Part shown: piece by piece, positions 6,534 through 15,224 of the stretch
Position numbering within the stretch: position 1 is the first letter of the stretch
Layout: each line of letters starts with the position of its first letter
Source: Flavobacteriales bacterium
GTDB lineage: Bacteria > Bacteroidota > Bacteroidia > Flavobacteriales > Schleiferiaceae
Length of the DNA stretch: 43,487 nucleotides
Direction: 5' to 3'
Assembly: GCA_002737315.1 (NCBI GenBank)
Contig: NSIH01000010.1
Location: 1-43,487, forward strand
Notes under the pieces: model-generated
Databases searched by the model: none
Told to the model about the DNA's origin: nothing
What the model saw: the letters and a program-made list of their open reading frames with translations, nothing else
Program-made: the position numbers and the translations under genes

Positions 6534-9500
6534 TTACCCACCTAAATTAAGCCGCAAGGCAATGCCGCTTTGCCATTGATTGGTAGGGAAGGCCTGGCTG
6601 GTTTTGAAGGAACTAACCGTTTGGTCGTAGTAAAATTGCGTAGTCAAGCGACGACTCATTCGGTAGTCTGCGGTAAACTTGATAGTCGTGCGCGTCTGGC
6701 CCGCTGTAGGTTGGTAGAAATCCTCGAGAATTCGCCTAATTACGGTTTGGTTGTCGCTGAACTTCACGTCTAGTTTTAACTCAAGATTGGATTTAATGGT
6801 CCGGGGGGCTCCACCCTGCTCCACGATGCGAAACTGAACGTCCTTAATGATGTAGCCGAAACCAACCGTTACGTCCTGGGCCTTGCTCTCGGTAAGCTGG
6901 TTGTTGGCCATACTTAGGTTAAGCTGCCGCATCATGCCGTAGTTGAGCTTGAAGGAAGCATTGCTTCGAGTGCGTAAATCCACACCAACTAAGGGCGAAA
7001 AGGATTCCGAAACCGAAATCTGACCGACTTGACGGTCGGGCATAATATCCAAGTTGTCGTTGCGCGGAAACAAATCCAGCGGACTGTCCTGCAGCCGCTG
7101 CGCCCTTAGCATGTGGGTCTGAAGGCCAGAAACCGTCATGGTGCTCGCATAGGAATGGCTCAAACTGAGCGCCGTAAACACATTGCGTACTGCCTTTAAG
7201 CGCATCAAACCGGTGTAGGTTAGATTCCAGTTGGGGAAGAAGGGCAGCGCACTGTAGTTTCCAATAGGCAGATTTGATGTGGCACGGTTCCCGTAGGCAG
7301 CGAGAAAGGCGTTGGCCAGTACGTCGGTATGGAGTACCGAAAACCCGTCGTATCCGTACCTCGAAGAATCCGAGTAGTCGATAAAAGTGCTGGAATAATT
7401 GGGGTCTATGATTGATTGACGGTCTGCCATGCGGCGAGAAACCTCAAGTCGAGCCTCCTTAAAGCGGTCGTAGGCCGCACTGGAGTAGTCGGGCTCTCTG
7501 CTGACGTCAAAGGCTGAGGGCAGAGACAGCCATGACCCGCTGTAGGTCAGGATTTCTTGGGGATTAAAGGCATGGAAACCCTGTGAAAAAAGCGAATCTA
7601 AACCGGTTCCAGTGGAATATCGGTAGGTGTAGGAAGCCTGGCGTCCGTAGGTCTGGTTAGCGTTCAGGGTAATGCGCATGTCCTGAAGCGGTTCAAGCTG
7701 GGCCCTCAAGGTGATGTTTCGCGTAGTCGCCTCGGTGGCCCGAAGCGGCTGGCGAGGATTCTCGAGCAGCCAGCCACTGCCGGCAGCCAAAGACGGCAGG
7801 TCATGGGGCAGTCCTAGAGCCGCCCTCCAGCCGGGAGCGAAGTCCGAATTGGGAGTTAGTCCGCTAAAAACGGGCACTGTTCTGAAACCGGGAAGCAGGG
7901 ATCCGGTATTCAGGCTGGCGGTAGCGTTGACACTTTTGAGCATAGTAGCTAGGTCTACTACCCCTATAAAGAGCGTTTTAGCCAGCGAAGGCTTTGCCTC
8001 TTCGACCTTCTTACCGCCGGCTGCTTTTGCGTTTTCTGTGGGCTTCGCACCGCGAGCGTTGGCGGTATTGGCACGCGAAGGCTTTTTAAGCTTGCTGTAG
8101 CCCGGAATCAGGTTGTACAGCGTCACCATGTTTGCGTTGGCTGAGGCGTTCCACTTGCCGCTGGATTCAACCGTGTTCCCGAAATTCAGAGAATCCAGTC
8201 CGGGCCTTGTAGCCCAAAGAGAATTGGTCTTCCAATCCAAATCGGCCGTGTAGCGCACTTGGGTTTGAACGAAGCTAAGCAGGGGTATCTTATTGATCGG
8301 TATGGCCCAGGTCGTATTAATAGTGTGGTGGTATTCCGTGGGACGTCCGCCCGTACTAAGGCTTTGTGCCAAGAAATCGCGTACGCTGTCGGCCGAGGAA
8401 GGCCCGGGAAGTTCGTCAAAGCGAAGCCGTACTCTGCCGGTGTAGTCCAGCTTCCAGGTCTTGGTCGGATCCCAAATCACGTTGTAGTTGCGGTCCATCG
8501 TGAAGTTCTTGTTGTAGGTGATGGGCAACTGAAACTTGGGGTTGTCTACGTTGCGCATTTGCATAATCTGCTGGCTTCGAAGCAGGTCTGCGCGGACGCT
8601 GATTCTCGAAGGCGTCAGGTTAATGTTGGCATCGCGAATGATGGCCAAAATCTTGGGCTTCAGATTTTTAAAGGGCTGAATATTGATTGGTTGCGACTGG
8701 TAGGTGTAGGAGAGGCTGCCGCGGTTCTCGTGCCGTAGGTCCTGAAGGGTGTTGGCATCGCGGCGCAGCACCTCGTTAAAGGCATAGGTCGCACTTAGGT
8801 TTTCCACGTCCCAGGGGCGGGGTTTCTTGGGCATTTTAATCTTGTCTTCACTGCCCCCCTGCAGTCCCGACTCGGACTCTCCCTTGGGGTTGAACCCGTC
8901 CATGGCCGGCGGACCACTTACCGCGGCGCGTCCGCCCTGAGGGGCCCCTGAGGCGCGGTCAATTCTAACGTTGGTGAATGCAATCGCTCGTCGCTGCTGA
9001 AAGTCACTGACCATGGAACGCAGGGAATCCCTTCGATCTTGGCTGGGCAGGTTGGCTAGGGCCTTGGGCATTTCAATGTCGGGATTGTAGGGATTGAACA
9101 TTGGGGTTTTCCAATCCTGAGCATGGGTTATGAATACCGGCAAGCGCAACCGACTGTTTGCTGGAAGAAAGCGATGCAAATCAAGGTTAGTCTGAAGGTC
9201 GTAGTTCATGGCGCTGAACTTGTTGCGCTCGTTGGGCGCCATATCAATGGTTCCAAAGCCCGGGGTTGAGAACCCTCCGCTTAGTGCAACCTGCCCCAAG
9301 TCTGCCAGCTTCACGGTTCCACGGGCGAGTCCGGCCACCCCTCCCCTGTTGTCAAATTCGGTCATTCGCAGCTCGTTAACCCATACCTCAAGGCACTTGT
9401 CCATTCCGTCGTCGTTTTGGTTTGATGCGCTGCGGCGCGGATTTCGCAGGCCAATCATTATCGTGCGGACCCATCCTAGGTTGGGTGTTCCCACAACCCG

Positions 9501-12500
9501 GTAGGTACGGTCGCCAATTACCCGCTCAAAGGGCAGGGCGTTACTCACGTTGGGGTTGGTCTGCATCGCCGCGTCACGTTCTAGTTTTAGGGCGGTCCAA
9601 AGGGCAAATTCGATGTCTACGTCGTTGGTGCTCGGCCAAATAACGTCTTCTGCCGTGGTAGCCCAAGGAGTTACCGTGAGGGGCATCTCGTACTCGTAGT
9701 AGTTTTGGCTGTAGTCGTTACCGATACGCACAAACAAACGAACGTCCTCATCCTTGAGGAGGTTTGGAGCGTCGGCAGCCTCTGCGTGCACAAACATTTT
9801 CATGCGCTTGTTCATGCGCATGTCGACGCTGGTATTTTTGAAGACTGCACGGCCGTCTCCGTCGCGAAGACCGCAGGTACGCATGCTCAAGGACTGCTCG
9901 TTTTGCTGAAGAAGCGAGGTGTTGCCGAGCAATACCTGGCGGCGAATTCCCGGAGGCATGCGGTAGGCTACGGGCACGCGACCGCCGTTTTCTTCAAGGT
10001 TTACCGCATTGACGGTAAAGGTGGTTGCGACGGACTCGTCAACGGGAATCATTTCTCGCGAAGCATCGAGGTTGAACCGGTAGCGACGCCATTCGCCTCG
10101 GACCAGGTCGAGTCGGGCCATGCGAATAACCACCGGCTGCTGCCAATCGTGCAGAATCCAGCGAGCAAAACGAATGGAGCGAAAGTCCTGCGCGCCGTTG
10201 ATGCGCTGGTCAGGCTCAAAAACGGGAATCTTGAACTGTATCCAGCGAACCGGTCTGCGCGTTTGGTCGGGCAGAAGGTCGGTGGTGGTCTCGTAGATGT
10301 CGGCAATGTAGTTCGTGCCTACCACCAGGTCCTCAGGGCGCATGGAAATTTTGTAGCTGAAGTACTGCTCAGAGCGGTTAAGGGTTGCGTCGCGGTTGAC
10401 GTCTTCTTTGTCGGGCATGTTGGTGCTCATCGCGGGTTGACCGTCTATTAGGTCGGTGCGCGAGTTTCCGTCGGGGTTGTTGAAGTAGCGGTAGCGGCGC
10501 AAAATATCGGCGTCGGCCTGGTCCTGACTGCTGCCTCGGTAGTACGCAAAGTTGTCGGCCGCGGGGTCTGCCTGAGCCTTGGTATAGGCCGGGCTCGCTG
10601 CTCCAAAGGCCGACTGAATCTTATTGAGGTAGGTTTCGGAATTGGGTCCAATCCACCGGCGCTCGTCCTGGTCCATTAGTCCGTCAACACCCACGTCTTG
10701 GTTGGGTCGAGAGGCCTCGCTGTTGTCGAATGCATCGACCACTGGCTGGTACTTTGAGGCATAGCCCAACATGGACGAGTCTACGTCTCTTCGCGAGCCG
10801 TCCGAAGGCAGACCGTGCTCAAAGGACTGCATTCCGTCTTTGAGAATGTCTTCGGACACGTTACCCAGGTGCAGGTAAACGTCTCCGCCGGGGGCACTAG
10901 GGTCGTCGAGAAAAGGATCCATTACCCAAAACTGGATAAATTCGATGTTTTGCTCTTCAAAATTGTTGATGGTGAGCTGACGCATGATGCCCCCCCAACG
11001 GCTTCGCGGATTTTTGAGGCTTCCGTCAGGATTAATGCCCGCGGAGATTCCGCTTAGACCCTGAACGTCGTAGTTGTAGGGTCCGCGCTCGGTCGGATCA
11101 AACTGCAAGTCAAAGGTGTTGATATTGCGCGCCTGACTCGGGTCGAGGGTTATGTTGGGGAATACCTCGGCAAAGGGCACCATGCGCTGTCGGTGGTCGC
11201 TGGTAATTGCCGGATTGTTCCGAATGTTAATAGGTGTTATGCTCGTGCCGGTAAAAAACGAATTGTCAATGACATACCAGGAGAGCCGGGCGCGGTTGTA
11301 GTTGGACGCCCAGTTGTTGTTGAAATCCGCCTCCTTGAAAAGTTCCGGCTGACCATCGGGAATAGAGGAGAGCTGCCAGGTAATGGTTCCGCGAAGGTCA
11401 ATGGCCGTTTGGCTGCTCTCAAAGTCGTCGAGGTAGGTAGTCGGCTCCCCGTTGACGCTTATGATGCGCGGCGAACCCGGTATGAGCTGTGCGACTTCGC
11501 CCGTAAGCAGCACACTGGACGGCGCCTTGGTGGAGACAAAGGGCAGCTTATCAAGCGCGCGAGTCAGGCCCGGAAGGGTCTTCTCGTACTGCGTATTCAT
11601 GCCCCAAATCGTATTGCGTACTGGTTCTTCGCCGGCCGCCACTTTTTGAGTGAGGGCGCCTTCGCGCAGCTGCAGAATGGAGCCGCCAACCGTCCAGTTG
11701 GGCCGGAGTTGGTGGCTTACTGTGGCGCCCGTGAAGGTCTTTGCCTGAAAATTAAATAGGGAATTATTCTCAAAACTTACCCGAATAGGGACTCCGCTCT
11801 GCAGGATGGCTTCGTTGATAACACGCACTTGACCAAGGGCGTAGTCCACTGTAAAGTCTTGGTTCTCGGTAAGCATGTTCCCCCCGGCCGTCACCGAAAT
11901 GGACCCGCGCGGAATATTAAAGGAATTCAGCTGAATGACGGATCCGCCCGCAGATTTGTAGCGACCGCGAAGCAAAAACTTATTTTTTTGGGTTTGCTCC
12001 TGAGCGCGGAACAGGGTGGAATCGTAAAGCTCTTGGTAGACGTACCTCTGGCGCTCCTCGGCGGTACTAAGCTGCTTTGAAAGGGAGGAGCCAAAGGGTT
12101 CCAGGGAAGGCAAGAAAATACGGCCCGTGGTCGACAGGACGGTCAATCCTTCCACAAAGTCAAAGAGTCCGTCTGGGAACGGATCGCCGTTGGTATTGAC
12201 TTTATCGGTTTGCAGGACCTGCACCAGCAATTGATCTTTAACGCTTGACTTGGGTAAAAACGGAATGGGCAATCCTGTTTCGTCGTTCACATAGAGCAGC
12301 TCCAGGCGAAAGTCCTCTGGGCTCAATTGGAATGCGTTGAGGCTGTAGACGTTCTTCATCATGAGGTCCCATGCCGGGCTGCGAACGTTAAGAATTTGGT
12401 GCTTCAGCAGTTTAAGAATGAGCGACTTGGGCGCAACGATTCCGTCGTTAGAAAACTCACCAACCTGGTAGGTCCGGCCGTTGACCGTGTACTGGTAGGC

Positions 12501-13823
12501 CACTGCAATGACTTCGTCTTGATTGAGTGAGGTGTTGAGCGAAATGTAGCCTAGCTGCGGGTGAAAGCTGTATTCGTTGGGCTGCAGCATGCGCGCGTTG
12601 GTCAATTGGGCGTATTCGATGTTGGCATCGTAGCCCGAGCTGTTAAGCGACGAACCCGCAGAAGCCGCATCGCGCACGGAGGCAAACCGAGAAATCAGCT
12701 CTTGGGGATCCAAGCGGTTTACGCGGTTGGATGGCCAAGGGTCCGCGCTGGGACCAGGAAAAATTGCCTCGCCCGGCAGGGACGACGAAGGGCTTCGGTA
12801 GGCCGCGCCCTCTGCCTCCCCGAGGTCTAGGAAGGCGACAAGATTGCGCACTTCGGTTGGGTTGTTTCTGCGGTTGGTCAGCCAAACTTCGACCCGGGTT
12901 ATTTGCATGGGCGACTGAATTATCGGGCGGGTGCCCAACCACTGCTCGTAGCGATCCCTAAAAAACTGCGCTAAGAAAAAGTGACGATTTACCTCGTAGG
13001 CATCGGCCTGGATTCGGAACTCTTGCGTGGAGGCACCACCCTGAATGTTCATGCTCTGGCTTTGGGAGCGCTGCTCGGCCAAAACCGTGGTAACCGTTGT
13101 TTTGCCAAACTGCATTTGGGTTTTGAGGCCAAACAGGCTTTGAACTCCGGTAATTAAGCTGCCGTTGGTGGGCAAACTCACGTCGCCCATTTCAAAACCT
13201 TTGAGAATGTCGTCTTCTTGACCCTTGAAGTCCAGTTTTATTTTGTTTTCGAAGGCAAAGGTTGCTTCCGTGTCAAAATTAAAGTTGAGGTTGAGGCGGT
13301 CGCCAAGCTTGCCCGCCGCGCTGATTTGCATTTTTTGGTCAAAATCAAAGGCGAGGGTTCGGCGATTCCGTTCGGGAACAATGGGATTTTTAATATGCTG
13401 GTAGCGCAGGCCAAACCGCAGCTCCGCACTGCCGGTTGGGCGAATTTCGAGTTTGTCGGAACCAAAAATATCGCGAAGAACCGGGCTCGTTATGCTCATG
13501 TCGGGAACGAGGCTTGACCCGCCTCGGTCTGATGACGCGTCGTTCTGAGACCATCGGTTTTGCCAATAGTCGGATTCTAGTTCGCGAAACCGCATTGCCT
13601 GGTAGTCCGCTGCGTTAAGGTACCTCGGTGCCCCAACGGGCACTCCCGACACGGTGCGCTGAAGGATGTAAAAACCAGTAACGGGGTCGTAGGTAACCTC
13701 GGTCTTCCAGTTGGGAGGGTTGGGAAGGCCCGGCATTGGCCAGCCCGTACCCGTGGTATCCTGGCCCTCAAGATTCAGCACTGCCAGCAATCCAAGCAGA
13801 CCCAGTGCCCACCGCATGCGCAT
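6534..13823 (-). CDS. sprA: Type IX secretion outer-membrane translocon SprA (Sov)
   Basis: This is a giant 2429-residue exported protein with an N-terminal signal peptide (MRMRWALGLLGLLAVLNLEG). Size, SprA-type sequence throughout (for example SPEDFRLELLYVND near residue 510), alternating beta-rich segments and the terminal strand ending in LRLNLGG all fit SprA/Sov, the very large outer-membrane barrel that forms the protein-conducting channel of the Bacteroidota T9SS and is needed for gliding in motile species. A low-complexity Ala/Lys-rich linker lies near residues 1910-1945. The start overlaps the ruvA stop by 1 bp, and gcvH follows; this order is common in Flavobacteria. Two likely T9SS substrates lie just upstream (14441-15121 and 15225-17150). 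Confidence 0.96.
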   Translation of the reverse strand: MRMRWALGLLGLLAVLNLEGQDTTGTGWPMPGLPNPPNWKTEVTYDPVTGFYILQRTVSGVPVGAPRYLNAADYQAMRFRELESDYWQNRWSQNDASSDRGGSSLVPDMSITSPVLRDIFGSDKLEIRPTGSAELRFGLRYQHIKNPIVPERNRRTLAFDFDQKMQISAAGKLGDRLNLNFNFDTEATFAFENKIKLDFKGQEDDILKGFEMGDVSLPTNGSLITGVQSLFGLKTQMQFGKTTVTTVLAEQRSQSQSMNIQGGASTQEFRIQADAYEVNRHFFLAQFFRDRYEQWLGTRPIIQSPMQITRVEVWLTNRRNNPTEVRNLVAFLDLGEAEGAAYRSPSSSLPGEAIFPGPSADPWPSNRVNRLDPQELISRFASVRDAASAGSSLNSSGYDANIEYAQLTNARMLQPNEYSFHPQLGYISLNTSLNQDEVIAVAYQYTVNGRTYQVGEFSNDGIVAPKSLILKLLKHQILNVRSPAWDLMMKNVYSLNAFQLSPEDFRLELLYVNDETGLPIPFLPKSSVKDQLLVQVLQTDKVNTNGDPFPDGLFDFVEGLTVLSTTGRIFLPSLEPFGSSLSKQLSTAEERQRYVYQELYDSTLFRAQEQTQKNKFLLRGRYKSAGGSVIQLNSFNIPRGSISVTAGGNMLTENQDFTVDYALGQVRVINEAILQSGVPIRVSFENNSLFNFQAKTFTGATVSHQLRPNWTVGGSILQLREGALTQKVAAGEEPVRNTIWGMNTQYEKTLPGLTRALDKLPFVSTKAPSSVLLTGEVAQLIPGSPRIISVNGEPTTYLDDFESSQTAIDLRGTITWQLSSIPDGQPELFKEADFNNNWASNYNRARLSWYVIDNSFFTGTSITPINIRNNPAITSDHRQRMVPFAEVFPNITLDPSQARNINTFDLQFDPTERGPYNYDVQGLSGISAGINPDGSLKNPRSRWGGIMRQLTINNFEEQNIEFIQFWVMDPFLDDPSAPGGDVYLHLGNVSEDILKDGMQSFEHGLPSDGSRRDVDSSMLGYASKYQPVVDAFDNSEASRPNQDVGVDGLMDQDERRWIGPNSETYLNKIQSAFGAASPAYTKAQADPAADNFAYYRGSSQDQADADILRRYRYFNNPDGNSRTDLIDGQPAMSTNMPDKEDVNRDATLNRSEQYFSYKISMRPEDLVVGTNYIADIYETTTDLLPDQTRRPVRWIQFKIPVFEPDQRINGAQDFRSIRFARWILHDWQQPVVIRMARLDLVRGEWRRYRFNLDASREMIPVDESVATTFTVNAVNLEENGGRVPVAYRMPPGIRRQVLLGNTSLLQQNEQSLSMRTCGLRDGDGRAVFKNTSVDMRMNKRMKMFVHAEAADAPNLLKDEDVRLFVRIGNDYSQNYYEYEMPLTVTPWATTAEDVIWPSTNDVDIEFALWTALKLERDAAMQTNPNVSNALPFERVIGDRTYRVVGTPNLGWVRTIMIGLRNPRRSASNQNDDGMDKCLEVWVNELRMTEFDNRGGVAGLARGTVKLADLGQVALSGGFSTPGFGTIDMAPNERNKFSAMNYDLQTNLDLHRFLPANSRLRLPVFITHAQDWKTPMFNPYNPDIEMPKALANLPSQDRRDSLRSMVSDFQQRRAIAFTNVRIDRASGAPQGGRAAVSGPPAMDGFNPKGESESGLQGGSEDKIKMPKKPRPWDVENLSATYAFNEVLRRDANTLQDLRHENRGSLSYTYQSQPINIQPFKNLKPKILAIIRDANINLTPSRISVRADLLRSQQIMQMRNVDNPKFQLPITYNKNFTMDRNYNVIWDPTKTWKLDYTGRVRLRFDELPGPSSADSVRDFLAQSLSTGGRPTEYHHTINTTWAIPINKIPLLSFVQTQVRYTADLDWKTNSLWATRPGLDSLNFGNTVESSGKWNASANANMVTLYNLIPGYSKLKKPSRANTANARGAKPTENAKAAGGKKVEEAKPSLAKTLFIGVVDLATMLKSVNATASLNTGSLLPGFRTVPVFSGLTPNSDFAPGWRAALGLPHDLPSLAAGSGWLLENPRQPLRATEATTRNITLRAQLEPLQDMRITLNANQTYGRQASYTYRYSTGTGLDSLFSQGFHAFNPQEILTYSGSWLSLPSAFDVSREPDYSSAAYDRFKEARLEVSRRMADRQSIIDPNYSSTFIDYSDSSRYGYDGFSVLHTDVLANAFLAAYGNRATSNLPIGNYSALPFFPNWNLTYTGLMRLKAVRNVFTALSLSHSYASTMTVSGLQTHMLRAQRLQDSPLDLFPRNDNLDIMPDRQVGQISVSESFSPLVGVDLRTRSNASFKLNYGMMRQLNLSMANNQLTESKAQDVTVGFGYIIKDVQFRIVEQGGAPRTIKSNLELKLDVKFSDNQTVIRRILEDFYQPTAGQTRTTIKFTADYRMSRRLTTQFYYDQTVSSFKTSQAFPTNQWQSGIALRLNLGG

Positions 13824-14401
13824 TAGAGTCGGGCTAGAGCGCGTTTGATTAAGTCTTCGAGGCTGTATTCGAGCTCTTCGGCCGAGAGAGCAGCAAGAAC
13901 CTTCTCGACAGCCACACGGGCGAAGCCCAGAACCAAAAGTGCCTCGAGTGCCTCCTGACGTGCAGAAGTCCCTCCGGAAGCCATTGGGGCTGTAGCGCCC
14001 AGTTTAATAGCCTTATCGCGAATGTCTATAATAATTCGCTGCGCGGTCTTGGCCCCAATTCCCTTGATGCGCTGAAGACTTCCCGAGTCGCCATTGGCAA
14101 TTACCGACAAAGCCTCCTCAGGACGCAGGGTAGATAGAATCACTCGGGCAGTACTGGCTCCCACTCCCGAAACGGAATTCAGAAGTACAAAAACATCGCG
14201 TTCCAGCTCGGTGGCAAATCCAAAGAGCAATTGTGCGTCTTCGCGGTAAACCGGGTGCAGAAGCAATTCTGCCTTTCCCAAATCCGGGAGCTGACCAAAG
14301 GTGGTGAGCGAAATATGAATGAGGTAGCCCACACCCCCGCAGTCCATAACTACATAGGTTGGGGTCTTGCGTTCAAGGGTTCCTCTGAGGTGATAAAGCA
14401 T
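13823..14401 (-). CDS. ruvA: Holliday junction branch migration protein RuvA
   Basis: RuvA binds four-way DNA junctions as a tetramer and loads the RuvB motor during recombination repair. The 192-residue protein shows the OB-fold N-terminus (MLYHLRGTLERKTPTYVVMDCGGVGYLIHI, about 1-62), two helix-hairpin-helix segments (SGVGASTARVI near 78 and KGIGAKTAQRI near 113) and the C-terminal RuvB-binding domain (about 143-192). Its stop overlaps the sprA start, so the two are likely co-transcribed. RuvB is encoded separately at 21214-22233. A TATATTTT stretch at 14419-14426 might hold the promoter, but this is uncertain. Confidence 0.96.
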   Translation of the reverse strand: MLYHLRGTLERKTPTYVVMDCGGVGYLIHISLTTFGQLPDLGKAELLLHPVYREDAQLLFGFATELERDVFVLLNSVSGVGASTARVILSTLRPEEALSVIANGDSGSLQRIKGIGAKTAQRIIIDIRDKAIKLGATAPMASGGTSARQEALEALLVLGFARVAVEKVLAALSAEELEYSLEDLIKRALARL

Positions 14402-14440
14402 ACCTGACTAAACGTCAAAAAATATAAATTCGTATGCAGC

Positions 14441-15121
14441 CTAGCGCAGCAGAACCCTGGTAGTCCTAATTCCGTTCTGGAAATAGGCCCTCAGAATCCA
14501 AATTCCTTGCGCGGAAGGCGCCGTAATAGAACCGTCGTTTTGAGTGATTACCTGATGCACGCGACCAGCAAGATCCATCCACTCCAGTTTAAGAGCATCC
14601 GTCGGAATACCATAAATCCGCTGGCCCGCCAAGGCAGGCTGGGGATAAACCGAAAGCAAAGGCAGCGATGACTCCGAATTGGAAACGTAGCGGTTGAAGG
14701 CATAGACCACCATCACCTGTAGGCTATCGTTTGCATCTGAGGTATTCACGAAGGTGTACCAAATACTGTCTTGACCGTTGGCCGAGGTATCTCGCACGTA
14801 GGCGTAGCCCGAGAAATCATTGGCGGTGGCCCCGGGAGCGATGGTCACCGTACCCTGACTTTGGTTAACCCAAATGGGGTAGCAAAGGTCCCAGCAGAAG
14901 TAGTTGGAGTCGACTAATCCGGTTGTACCAATTCTGCTACGCAGCAGTCTATAGTCCTTTACCGAGGCAGACGTGTTCTTTACCGAAATATGAGCACTAG
15001 CCTGAATTCCATTATGGCTATTGACGTAGGCAATGCTATCAAAGGAGGTAACCATCAAACTTTGGGCACTTACAAGCGGAGCACTGCATAAGGCAAGCGA
15101 TAAAATCCAATATTTCTGCAT
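14441..15121 (-). CDS. Secreted protein with T9SS type A sorting domain
   Basis: With the start at 15121 (MQKYWILSLALCSAPLVSAQ, a clear signal peptide) this is a 226-residue secreted protein. The middle part is a beta-rich domain of unknown function with Ser/Thr-rich stretches. The last 75 or so residues (from SLPLLSVYPQPA) look like a T9SS type A C-terminal domain: the VYPQPA box, LEWMDLAGRV, GIWILRAYF and a basic end RTTRVLLR. Such domains direct export through SprA and are removed or used for surface attachment. An in-frame ATG at 15157 lies upstream of the promoter box, so 15121 is preferred. I recognise no enzymatic motif. Confidence 0.85.
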   Translation of the reverse strand: MQKYWILSLALCSAPLVSAQSLMVTSFDSIAYVNSHNGIQASAHISVKNTSASVKDYRLLRSRIGTTGLVDSNYFCWDLCYPIWVNQSQGTVTIAPGATANDFSGYAYVRDTSANGQDSIWYTFVNTSDANDSLQVMVVYAFNRYVSNSESSLPLLSVYPQPALAGQRIYGIPTDALKLEWMDLAGRVHQVITQNDGSITAPSAQGIWILRAYFQNGIRTTRVLLR

Positions 15122-15125
15122 AGAA

Positions 15126-15152
15126 CAAAGGTAATTCCTCTGCTTATGCAAA
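15126..15152 (-). promoter_or_regulatory. Promoter of the T9SS cargo gene
   Basis: A perfect TACCTTTG box (15126-15133) is followed by TTCT and then the ATG at 15121. A TTTG at 15149-15152, 15 nt upstream of the box, fits a -33 element. Confidence 0.75.
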
Positions 15153-15224
15153 CACAAACTTGCCAGCGCATTTATTTAAGGTTAATTTTACCTATTGTCA
15201 TAAAAAATTACAATTTCTAACTTC

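Noticed and set aside
9705-10451. Open frame of 248 codons antisense to sprA
   Set aside because: Sits inside sprA, a high-confidence gene; open antisense frames are expected in this balanced, codon-biased DNA.
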